Assembly (NCBI GenBank): GCA_900540985.1
Contig: UQIC01000001.1
Location: 1-64,000, forward strand
Length of the DNA stretch: 64,000 nt
Direction of reading: 5' to 3'
From: an uncultured Collinsella sp.
Lineage (GTDB): Bacteria > Actinomycetota > Coriobacteriia > Coriobacteriales > Coriobacteriaceae
A program made the translations under genes and the position numbers. The notes under the pieces were generated by a model, which made no database searches, was not told the DNA's origin, and saw nothing but the letters and a program-made list of their open reading frames with translations. Positions 8,230-15,348 of the stretch are shown piece after piece; within the stretch, counting starts at the first letter, position 1; each line of letters opens with the position of its first letter.

Positions 8230-9978
8230 ATGGCGAACGACAGCAAGACATGGCGGTGCGGAAAGTATGAGCTCAGCTTTGACCGTCCGCGCATCATGGG
8301 CGTCCTCAACGTGACGCCCGATTCGTTTAGCGACGGCGGGGAGCACTTCGACCCGGATGCCGCCATCGAGTACGGCCTGGCGATGCTCGACGCCGGCGCC
8401 GACATCATCGACGTGGGCGGCGAGTCCACGCGCCCTGGTTTTACCCCGGTCAACCCCGACGAGGAGGCTCGCCGCGTGCTGCCCGTGGTGCGCGCGCTGG
8501 CCAAGGAGGGCGCCATCGTCTCGATCGACACGCGTCATGTGGCGGTTGCCAAGGCGGCCGTGCGCTGCGGCGCCTCGATCGTCAACGACGTGACCGGCTT
8601 CACCGACTCCAAGATGGTCGAGTTTGTTAAGACGAGCACCTGCGGCGTCATCGTGATGCATGCCGGCGAGGTCGCCGCGCCCACCCGCACGCACGCAACG
8701 GTGCAGCTCGATACCTCGGCAGCGGCGTTTGTTGCCGAGAAGGCGCGCGAGGCGGCTGCCGAGGCCGCGCGTGAGGCCGAGAAGCCGGCTCGCCGCCGTC
8801 GCGGCAAGTTGCTGGGTGAGCCCAAGGTTGAGGCCAAGCTTCCGGGCGGCGTGGTGCAGCCCTCGTTGCCGTTTGGCGAACCGGAGCCCACGTCCGAGTC
8901 TGCAACCGAGCTGGGGCAGGAGACGCCGGCCGCCGAGCAGGCTGCTGCCGCCGAGACTGTCGCGCCCGCGCCCGAGGCCGCGCCCGCAGCCACCGAGGCC
9001 GAATCGGAGCCCAATGACCACCTGGCTGCCATGATGCGCCGCAGCGCCCGTCGCGAGGAGGCCTACGTGCCTACCTCTCAGCTTCGCCGCTTTACCCTGC
9101 CCGATTCGGCGCCCATCATGCGCCGTGTCATGGGCTTTCTGTCCGATCAAGCTCGCACGCTCATCCATGCTGGCGTGTCGCGCGACCGCATCTGCATCGA
9201 TCCCGGTCCGGGCTTTGGCAAGACGGCCAACGAGGATATTGTCATCCAGCGCGAGACCGCCAAGATGGCGTCGCTGGGCTATCCGCTCATGTGCGCCGTG
9301 TCGCGCAAGCGTTTTGTGGGCGCCGTCTCGGGCGTGACCGAGGCCGCCGCGCGCGATGCCGCCACGTTTGGCGTGTGCCTGGGTGCTATCCAGGCCGGTG
9401 CCAACATCGTGCGCGTGCACGACGTTACCGGCTTTGCGCAGTTCCTGAACGGTTACTGGGCTGTCGCCAAGCCGCAGCCGCGCCGTGCGTTTGTGGCCGT
9501 GGGCTCCAACCTGGGGCATCGTTGCGATAACATCCGCGCCGCGCGCGACATGATCGCCGAGATTCCGCTCACCTGCGTGTCCAACTGCTCGCGCATCTAC
9601 GAGAGCGAGCCGGCTTACGAAACGCGCCAGGACGCGTTTGCCAACGCCGTCATCGAGATCAAGACCGAGCTTGCTCCGCTGGTGCTGCTCGACGAGCTCA
9701 TGAAGATTGAGACCGAGCTGGGGCGCGACCGCTCCAAAAAGGCCAAGGCAAACGGCCCGCGCACCATCGACTTGGACCTGCTGTGGATGGACGGCGAGAC
9801 CCATGGCGGCAAGAAGCTGCGCCTGCCGCATCCGCTCATTGGCGAGCGCGACTTTGTGCTGGTGCCGCTCGAGGACCTGATGCACGATCCAGCGCGGTTC
9901 TTCCGCTACAACGGCGTCGAGGTTAAGGAGCCCGAGGATCGCGTGGGCCATATCGTGGGCGAATTGGGGCGCATGTAG
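8230..9978 (+). CDS. folPK: Fused dihydropteroate synthase / HPPK (FolP-FolK) with low-complexity insert
   Basis: The N-terminal domain condenses dihydropterin pyrophosphate with p-aminobenzoate; the C-terminal domain makes that pyrophosphate from hydroxymethyl-dihydropterin. Both are folate synthesis steps. FolP motifs: IMGVLNVTPDSFSDGG, DVGGESTRPG, SIDT, NDVTGF, DPGPGFGKT, SRKRFVG. FolK motifs from about residue 417: VAVGSNLGHR, ESEPAYETRQDAFANAV, GPRTIDLDLL, PHPLIGERDFVL. Within FolP, about residues 170-287 are an Ala/Glu/Pro/Arg-rich low-complexity insert placed right after the VMHAGEV loop, where FolP enzymes normally have a short substrate loop. Total length is 582 residues. ATG 8230 is chosen over in-frame ATG 8224 because AGGAGG ends at 8223. 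Confidence 0.94.
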   Translation: MANDSKTWRCGKYELSFDRPRIMGVLNVTPDSFSDGGEHFDPDAAIEYGLAMLDAGADIIDVGGESTRPGFTPVNPDEEARRVLPVVRALAKEGAIVSIDTRHVAVAKAAVRCGASIVNDVTGFTDSKMVEFVKTSTCGVIVMHAGEVAAPTRTHATVQLDTSAAAFVAEKAREAAAEAAREAEKPARRRRGKLLGEPKVEAKLPGGVVQPSLPFGEPEPTSESATELGQETPAAEQAAAAETVAPAPEAAPAATEAESEPNDHLAAMMRRSARREEAYVPTSQLRRFTLPDSAPIMRRVMGFLSDQARTLIHAGVSRDRICIDPGPGFGKTANEDIVIQRETAKMASLGYPLMCAVSRKRFVGAVSGVTEAAARDAATFGVCLGAIQAGANIVRVHDVTGFAQFLNGYWAVAKPQPRRAFVAVGSNLGHRCDNIRAARDMIAEIPLTCVSNCSRIYESEPAYETRQDAFANAVIEIKTELAPLVLLDELMKIETELGRDRSKKAKANGPRTIDLDLLWMDGETHGGKKLRLPHPLIGERDFVLVPLEDLMHDPARFFRYNGVEVKEPEDRVGHIVGELGRM

Positions 9979-10680
9979 ATGATCGAGATGAATGCTGTTG
10001 CCGCCGGTACCGAGCTTGACGCCGCGCGCGACGCGGGTCGCGAGGGTGCGTCCGCGGGCTGGTGCGCTTGGAGCGCGGGCGAGGCGTCGTTGACGTTTTC
10101 GCTGGTCGTGCGCCCGGATGTGAATATGCATGCCTTCCACGGCCTGCCGTTTGTGGCGGCGATGGGCATGATGGACGCGCTTGTGGGCACGGCGTCGACG
10201 CCGTGCCTGGGCCTTGCCGGCAAGGTGGGCATTGAGTGGCCGAGCAATATCGTGTGCGGTGCGCCCGCGTTCGAGGCGTCGTTCGCGCGCGTCGCCGTCA
10301 ACGGCGGTGCCGGTGCCGCGGGTATGTTCGGTGCCGTAACGGTGGATATTGTGCGTTCGGCGCTGAGCGAGCTCGGTGTGGATGTGGCCGACGAAGCGCT
10401 GGTCGAGGCATTGGCCGCCGCCGTGCTGACCCGCGTGGACGCCTGGGCGGTTGTTGCCAACACGCCGCAGGGCGCTGCCGGTCCGCTGGCCCCCGTGCTG
10501 GGCGAGTACTTCGATATGGTGCCGCTGCTGGGACGCCAAGTTGCAGCGGTGTCGCCCAACGGTTTGCCGCTTGCGGTCGGTGTGTTTGCGGGTCTGGACA
10601 TCTGGGGTCGCGCGACCATCAAGACCGATGCCGGCGAGCAGGAGTTTCCGCCCGAGGCCGTACGGATTCGCGGACTGTAA
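9979..10680 (+). CDS. Degenerate biotin-protein ligase-like protein
   Basis: This 233-residue protein begins directly after the folPK stop codon. It aligns by eye with the catalytic and C-terminal domains of BirA: LTFSLVVRPD corresponds to the LxFSLLLRP strand, LPFVAAMGMMDAL to the following helix, IEWPSNIVCG to the KWPNDIxxG motif, and the tail GLDIWGRATIKTDAGEQEF to the SH3-like domain. Key positions are altered: the Gly/Arg-rich biotinyl-AMP loop is mostly gone (AGREGASAGWC), the Lys and Asp of KWPND are Glu and Asn, and the catalytic KLAG segment is replaced by PAFEAS. The family assignment is inferred; biotin ligase activity looks doubtful. There is no N-terminal HTH. The neighbourhood (folK, this gene, coaX) is where birA occurs in related genomes. 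Confidence 0.65.
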   Translation: MIEMNAVAAGTELDAARDAGREGASAGWCAWSAGEASLTFSLVVRPDVNMHAFHGLPFVAAMGMMDALVGTASTPCLGLAGKVGIEWPSNIVCGAPAFEASFARVAVNGGAGAAGMFGAVTVDIVRSALSELGVDVADEALVEALAAAVLTRVDAWAVVANTPQGAAGPLAPVLGEYFDMVPLLGRQVAAVSPNGLPLAVGVFAGLDIWGRATIKTDAGEQEFPPEAVRIRGL

Positions 10681-10716
10681 CGCGAGGCGCCCGCGCTCAA
10701 AGATAACGATGACAAC

Positions 10717-10749
10717 AAGGCCCTCCTCGGCTGTGCCGGGGAGGGCCTT
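10717..10749 (+). terminator. Hairpin after the BirA-like gene
   Basis: AAGGCCCTCC (10717-10726) pairs with GGAGGGCCTT (10740-10749). It is a strong GC stem about 35 bases after the stop codon, with only a short T tract. Confidence 0.6.
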
Positions 10750-10767
10750 CGCGTGACTGCAGAGAGG

Positions 10768-10826
10768 CATCTCGGCCCTATTCCTCAAAACTGAAATATT
10801 TCCGTTTTTGAGGAATAGGGCCGATG
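10768..10826. repeat. Long palindrome between convergent genes
   Basis: The arms CATCTCGGCCCTATTCCTC.. (from 10768) and the reverse complement ending at 10826 match over about 21 bases with a two-base bulge, around a short AT-rich loop. It lies between the convergent BirA-like and coaX genes and could terminate coaX on the minus strand. Confidence 0.7.
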
Positions 10827-10868
10827 CGTTGCCTAGTTCGCCGCTCGCGCTCGACTTAAGCTCCTGCT

Positions 10869-11642
10869 CTATCCCAGCTCCTGCATGCGGCGATAGATTT
10901 CGCAGATGCCCTTGATGGTGAGCTGTCCGTCGACTACGTCGAAGGCATCGGTCGAATCGGCGACGATGCCGGCGAGACCGCCCGTGGCGATAACGGTGGC
11001 GTCCTCGCGGCCCAGCTCGCGCTTCATGCGCGCGACCAGGCCCTCGGCCATGGCGGCGGCGCCCACCACGGCGCCGACCTTGATGCATTCCTCGGTGTCG
11101 CGGCCGATGGCGTGCTCGGGCGCCTCGAGCGGCACGCTGGCGAGCTTGGCGGCACGGGCGGCAAGCGCGTCCATGGAGATGCGGATGCCCGGCGCAATCG
11201 CTCCGCCAATGTAATAACCGTCCTCGTCGATGACGTCGATATTGGTCGCGGTGCCAAAGTCCACCACGATCGCCGGCGCGCCGTAGAAAGTTTCGGCTGC
11301 AACGGCGTTGGCGACGCGGTCGGCGCCCACAGCCTGGGGACGCGCCGCGCGCAGCTTGGTCACCGCGGCCGTCTGCGACCCAATGACGATGGCGTCCGCG
11401 GCAATGCGGTCGGCCACGGCGTGCCACTCGCGCGAGAGCTGCGGCACCACGCCGGCAAAGGCGATCGCGTCGACCGCATCGAGCGAAAGGCCGTACATCT
11501 TAAAGAAACCCATCAGGCGTACATGGATCTCGTCGGCGGTATAGGAGCGGTCGGTGGGCATGCGCCACGACTGCACCAGCTCCTCTCCGTCGAACAGGCC
11601 CATGGCCGTCTGCGTGTTTCCCATATCGATAGCGAGCAGCAT
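10869..11642 (-). CDS. coaX: Type III pantothenate kinase
   Basis: CoaX phosphorylates pantothenate in the first step of coenzyme A synthesis. The family is an ASKHA-fold enzyme insensitive to CoA feedback. The 257-residue protein starts with the phosphate-binding loop AIDMGNTQTAMGLF, has VGADRVANAVAA and VDFGTATNIDVID in the middle, and GGAIAPGIRISMDALAARAAKL, the diagnostic CoaX motif. The reading frame is open for another 126 codons upstream across the tRNA, but the ATG at 11642 has GGGAG five bases upstream and begins at the conserved residue. It converges with folPK and the BirA-like gene. Confidence 0.96.
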   Translation of the reverse strand: MLLAIDMGNTQTAMGLFDGEELVQSWRMPTDRSYTADEIHVRLMGFFKMYGLSLDAVDAIAFAGVVPQLSREWHAVADRIAADAIVIGSQTAAVTKLRAARPQAVGADRVANAVAAETFYGAPAIVVDFGTATNIDVIDEDGYYIGGAIAPGIRISMDALAARAAKLASVPLEAPEHAIGRDTEECIKVGAVVGAAAMAEGLVARMKRELGREDATVIATGGLAGIVADSTDAFDVVDGQLTIKGICEIYRRMQELG

Positions 11643-11778
11643 GTCTACTCCCGGTGTTGGCATAAAAGGACGCGCACCATTGTATACGTGCCGTCGACGG
11701 CGCTCGGCTGCGATTCGTTTACGGTGATAGGGGCTGAGGGGTTTAAATATGAAGGAATTATGCTCTACGAGATTTTCC

Positions 11779-11807
11779 TTGCCGTTTACCGAACTCCCGC
11801 GTAATAT
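11779..11807 (+). promoter_or_regulatory. Promoter of initiator tRNA
   Basis: TTGCCG at 11779-11784 and TAATAT at 11802-11807 are separated by exactly 17 bases, about 30 bases before the tRNA. Confidence 0.65.
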
Positions 11808-11838
11808 TCTTTCTTGCGCACATGAGGCGCCCAGACAT

Positions 11839-11915
11839 TGCGGGGTGGAGCAGTCTGGTAGCTCGCCGGGCTCATAACCCGGAGGTCGTAGGTTCAAATC
11901 CTGCCCCCGCGACCA
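11839..11915 (+). tRNA. Initiator tRNA-fMet (CAT anticodon)
   Basis: This 77-base tRNA has a genomically encoded CCA. The anticodon loop CTCATAA is flanked by three G and three C, the initiator hallmark (GGG/CCC). The T arm reads GGTTCAAATCC. The body closely matches bacterial fMet tRNA. The first pair is U1-G72, where bacterial initiators usually have C1-A72; both are non-Watson-Crick, as needed for formylation. Confidence 0.96.
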
Positions 11916-11924
11916 AGAACTTGC

Positions 11925-11955
11925 AGCTCGTCGGCCTAGCCGGCGAGCTTTTTTG
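11925..11955 (+). terminator. Terminator of initiator tRNA
   Basis: AGCTCGTCGGC pairs with GCCGGCGAGCT around a three-base loop, followed by a run of T to 11955. It starts ten bases after the tRNA. Confidence 0.9.
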
Positions 11956-12003
11956 TTATCCCGGGACTGTGTTTTCGGTCCAATTCTTGGCCTCTCAAAC
12001 AAA

Positions 12004-12141
12004 ATCTCGATCTGTAACATCTAGACCCGATTTGGGCGGCTAAGTGTTACAGACCGAGATATACCGGTGGGTTGGGTCGTGTTTGTCTCGATCTGTAACA
12101 GTAAGACCCGGTTTTGTCGCGTAACTGTTACAGATTGAGAT
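12004..12141. repeat. Two tandem palindromic units
   Basis: Unit 1 has arms 12004-12019 and 12045-12060; unit 2 has arms 12085-12100 and 12126-12141. Each unit folds with about 15 of 16 paired bases (ATCTCGATCTGTAACA and its complement) and ends before an ACCGG tetramer context. The units are 81 bases apart and differ in the loop. They occupy most of the otherwise empty 379 bases between the tRNA terminator and the flavoenzyme gene. Confidence 0.8.
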
Positions 12142-12294
12142 AAACCGGCGGGCAAACCGACGGGCCGCCTTGCCCCATCCGCCTGCCGCCACCTGATATT
12201 CGCCGATTTCCGTTGTGCCGCTGTGCCTCCATGCCATATCCTCTAGACAACTACGCGGCATCATCGCCGCCGCGCCTACAAGAGAGGAATATCC

Positions 12295-14325
12295 ATGACC
12301 GCACCTGCATCCAAGCTGCTCCAGCCCATTACGGTTGGCCCCCTTGAGTTCAAGAACCGCATTATGTTCCCGCCGCTGACCACCGGCTACGAGGAGCGCG
12401 ACGGTTCCATTGGCGAGCGCAGCCTGGCTTTTTACGAGCGCTTGGCCCGTGGCGGCGTGAGCTACATCGTCATCGGCGACGTCGCTCCCGTCATGACCGC
12501 GAGCCCCACGCCCAAGCTGGCAACCGACGCCCAGATCCCCACGTTTAAGGCGCTGGCCGATGCCGTCCACAAGCACGGCGCCAAGGTCGCGCTGCAGCTG
12601 TTCCACCCCGAGTACGACGTGCCCGGTGTCGGCCGCATGGTCATGGGCTCCATGGCCGCTGCCAAGGCCGCGCAGGAGGCCAAGGCCGTCGGCGACGAGG
12701 AGACCTTTGCCGCCAAGATGGCCGAGTCCAACGAGATCCGCAACCAGGCCTACGCCAAGCTGCATCACGACATGCAGCACTTTGTGAACGAGGCGAGCGT
12801 AGAGCAGCTCACCCAGATCAAGGAAGCCATCGCTGCCTCAGCCGCTCGCGCGCAGCAGGCCGGGATCGATGCCATCGAGGTCCACGGCGACCGCCTGGTG
12901 GGCTCGCTGTGCTCGGCAATCCTTAACAAGCGCACCGACGAGTACGGCGGCTCGTTCGAGAACCGCGTCCGCTACGCGTTGGAGGTCGTCGCCGCCATTA
13001 AGGAGGCCGCGCCGCACCTGATGGTGGAGTACAAGCTCCCCGTGATCATGGAGAACCCCGATGGCACGCCGCGCGGCAAGGGCGGCCTGCAGCCCGACGA
13101 GGCCTGCGAGTTTGCCAAGCTGCTCGAGGGTGCGGGTATCGACATGATCCAGGTCGCGCAGGCCAACCATACCGGCAACATGGGCGATACCATTCCGCCG
13201 ATGGGCGCCATGCCCTACAACTGGACGCTGCCCGTGGCCGAGCGCGTCAAGGCCCTGGTCTCCGTGCCGGTGGCAACCGTCGGCCGTGTTGTTTCGGTCG
13301 AGGCCGGCGAGAAGATTCTAGAAGACGGCGCGGCCGACATCATCGCCTACGGCCGCTCGCTCATGTGCGACCCCGACATTGCGCTCAAGGCTGCCACCGG
13401 CGAGCCCATCCGCGAGTGCCTCAACTGCAACAAGGGCTGTGTCGACGCGATTCAAAACCGCAAGTACATCTCGTGCGTGCTCAACGCCGAGAACGGCGAC
13501 GAGGCGACCATCGCCATCAAGCCGGGCGAGGGTGACAAGAAGATCGCTGTGGTGGGCGGCGGTATTGCCGGCCTGGAGGCTGCGCGCGTGGCGGCCAAGC
13601 GCGGCTACGACGTGACCATCTACGAGGCGAGCGATCACTTCGGCGGCCAGATTGCGCTGGCGGCTGCGCCTCCGCGCAAGGACGAGATCATGCGCTCGGT
13701 CGAGTACTACGAGAAGATTCTGCCTGGCCTGGGCGTGAAGGTTGAGCTCAGCCATGCCGCTACCGCTGAGGACCTCAACGCCGCCGACGCCGCGATTGTG
13801 GCTGTGGGCGCGCACGACGTGGTCATCCCCGTTCCGGGTGCCGACTCGGACAAGGTCGTCTCGAGCTGGGACGTGCTGGCCGGCAAGGTGGAGCTTACGG
13901 GCCGCGTCGCCGTCATTGGCGGTGGCCTGGTGGGCACCGAGACTGCCGAGTACCTGCTGCAGCGCGGCTGCGAGGTGGCGATTGTCGAGATGCTCGACAA
14001 GATTGCCGCGGGCGAGTCCGAGACCATTCTGCCGCTGATTATGAGCGACTTTGCAGAGCACAACGTGGAGCAGCACGTGAAGACCCGCCTGACCGCCATT
14101 ACCGACGAGGGCGTGGAGGCCATTCGCACTACCGAGGACGGCGCCGAGGAGCCGGTAAAGATCGCCTGCGATTACGTGGTGATGGCCGTGGGCTCCAAGG
14201 CCAACGCGTTTGACCTGGATGGCGTGACGGTGCCCGTGACCTGCGTGGGAGACTGCTCGGGCGAGCGCACCGCCGACATCGCGAGCGCCATTCGCACGGC
14301 ATATCACGCGGCCAACGAGCTGTAG
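12295..14325 (+). CDS. FMN/FAD/4Fe-4S oxidoreductase, old-yellow-enzyme/dienoyl-CoA reductase type
   Basis: This large single-chain reductase has 676 residues. The N-terminal TIM barrel (1-375) belongs to the OYE family (LLQPITVGPLEFKNRI ... NKRTDEYGGSFENR). A 4Fe-4S site CX2CX3CX11C follows (CLNCNKGC near 377), then FAD and NAD(P) Rossmann motifs (VVGGGIAGLEAARVAAKRGYDV near 420; VIGGGLVGTETAEYLLQRG near 540). The architecture matches 2,4-dienoyl-CoA reductase, BaiCD/BaiH and enoate reductases. Where the family has HGAHGYLLHQF, this protein has HGDRLVGSLCSAI, losing the usual catalytic Tyr and second His, and the substrate-side LNHAGR motif reads LFHPEYD. A charged Ala-rich insert lies around 118-160. 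The substrate is unknown. Start: AGAGAGGA seven bases before ATG. Confidence 0.88.
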   Translation: MTAPASKLLQPITVGPLEFKNRIMFPPLTTGYEERDGSIGERSLAFYERLARGGVSYIVIGDVAPVMTASPTPKLATDAQIPTFKALADAVHKHGAKVALQLFHPEYDVPGVGRMVMGSMAAAKAAQEAKAVGDEETFAAKMAESNEIRNQAYAKLHHDMQHFVNEASVEQLTQIKEAIAASAARAQQAGIDAIEVHGDRLVGSLCSAILNKRTDEYGGSFENRVRYALEVVAAIKEAAPHLMVEYKLPVIMENPDGTPRGKGGLQPDEACEFAKLLEGAGIDMIQVAQANHTGNMGDTIPPMGAMPYNWTLPVAERVKALVSVPVATVGRVVSVEAGEKILEDGAADIIAYGRSLMCDPDIALKAATGEPIRECLNCNKGCVDAIQNRKYISCVLNAENGDEATIAIKPGEGDKKIAVVGGGIAGLEAARVAAKRGYDVTIYEASDHFGGQIALAAAPPRKDEIMRSVEYYEKILPGLGVKVELSHAATAEDLNAADAAIVAVGAHDVVIPVPGADSDKVVSSWDVLAGKVELTGRVAVIGGGLVGTETAEYLLQRGCEVAIVEMLDKIAAGESETILPLIMSDFAEHNVEQHVKTRLTAITDEGVEAIRTTEDGAEEPVKIACDYVVMAVGSKANAFDLDGVTVPVTCVGDCSGERTADIASAIRTAYHAANEL

Positions 14326-14399
14326 TTAACTTCGCGGCCAGGCGGGGCGGTAGCACGGATCCGTCTCGCCCGGCTGTGTCCCGTCGGATGTCAACCGGT

Positions 14400-14439
14400 G
14401 CGGGGCCTGCAAGCGCGCAGGTCCCGCCCTTTTTGTTTT
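14400..14439 (+). terminator. Terminator after the flavoenzyme gene
   Basis: GCGGGGCCTGC pairs with GCAGGTCCCGC, followed by CCTTTTTGTTTT. It is about 75 bases after the stop codon. Confidence 0.85.
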
Positions 14440-14440
14440 G

Positions 14441-14763
14441 CTCCGGTGGATGGCAATGCGCGGTAATCATGAGGAGTGAGGACGTCTACTGCCTTGCAGA
14501 TCACTTAAAATTATTGGGGGAGGGGTTAATAACTATATCCTCTATACCAAAGGACATAAAGAGATGCCAATTTTGTTGACAAGCGAATGACGATTAGCTG
14601 TGAGTCAGCTACCAGCGTAAATAATCGATAAAGATATGTCGTAATTTGGTGCCAAATGCCCAGATAATGCCGCGTCTATTTTAATTAACTGCTTTGAGCA
14701 AACAGTAAAATGCTACTATCTAACTTGCACGTAAGAAAGCAGATTAACGGTTAAGGCTAAGAA
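14441..14763 (+). promoter_or_regulatory. AT-rich upstream region of the HTH gene, with a palindrome
   Basis: These 320 bases are conspicuously AT-rich against the surrounding high-GC genes and contain no convincing gene. They hold a perfect 6-2-6 palindrome ATTTGGTGCCAAAT (14644-14657) and a TTGACA-like box (about 14577), but no clearly spaced -10 pair. Its composition fits a regulatory region or a remnant of transferred DNA. Confidence 0.45.
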
Positions 14764-15168
14764 GTGGCAGGTATGTCGGAAGCAACTAGGACTCGCACGC
14801 ATGCGCCCGAGGTTAGGCAGCGCGCCGTCGAGATCCTCCAAGAGGGGGTCGGTCATCGCGCCCTCGCTGCGGAGCTTGGCATTCCCCAGGCCACGGCTCG
14901 TCAGTGGGCCCGCGCGTATGCCGTGGGCGGTGCCGACGCCGTTCTCAATGCCGGTTCGCATCATCACACCTATTCGTACGACGTAAAGCTCGCTGTGGTT
15001 AAGGACCGTCTGGAAAACGGCTTGACGGTTCGCGAGGCCATGATCAAGCACAAGATTCCCAGCGAGTCTTCGGTCAAGGCTTGGTGCCGTCAGTACCGCG
15101 AGAGCGGTGAGTCCGCACTGGTCGATAAGCCGCGCGGTCGCAAGCCGCGCGTTAAAAAGGCGGAATAG
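14764..15168 (+). CDS. Two-HTH transposase-OrfA-like protein
   Basis: A small 134-residue basic protein with two helix-turn-helix units of the type found at the N-terminus of IS3/IS630 transposases. HTH 1 is about residues 17-50 (RQRAVEILQEGVGHRALAAE.. ATARQWARAY); HTH 2 is about 72-125 (KLAVVKDRLENGLTVREAM.. ESSVKAWCRQYRESG). The tail is Arg/Lys-rich. No catalytic OrfB, no second reading frame and no terminal inverted repeats are visible nearby, so it is more likely a domesticated DNA-binding protein than an active IS. GTG 14764 or ATG 14773 may be the start; neither has a strong Shine-Dalgarno site. It is transcribed alone and ends at its own terminator. Confidence 0.75.
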   Translation: MAGMSEATRTRTHAPEVRQRAVEILQEGVGHRALAAELGIPQATARQWARAYAVGGADAVLNAGSHHHTYSYDVKLAVVKDRLENGLTVREAMIKHKIPSESSVKAWCRQYRESGESALVDKPRGRKPRVKKAE

Positions 15169-15180
15169 CAAACGGGATGG

Positions 15181-15204
15181 TGCGCCCACAGGGGCGCATT
15201 TTTC
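15181..15204 (+). terminator. Terminator after the HTH gene
   Basis: TGCGCCC, ACAG loop, GGGCGCA, then TTTTTC, twelve bases after the stop codon. Confidence 0.9.
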
Positions 15205-15348
15205 TTGCCGCCTCTCTGCTCCAAAGCGGACGTGCCCTTACCCCGTACGCCTAAAACTCCCCAGTTGACCGAAAACCTGCCGTCGCTACTCCTCAATTGA
15301 GCTATAACGTTAAACAATTGCAGCGTTTTTGCATGGGGGAGTGATGGT

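Noticed and set aside
8131..11427. 1,098-codon open frame on the minus strand
   Set aside because: It lies opposite folPK, the BirA-like gene and coaX, has His/Arg-rich composition typical of antisense frames in high-GC DNA, and no family motifs.
14764..15168. Insertion sequence of the IS3 family
   Set aside because: No OrfB, no terminal inverted repeats and no target duplication could be found around the OrfA-like protein.
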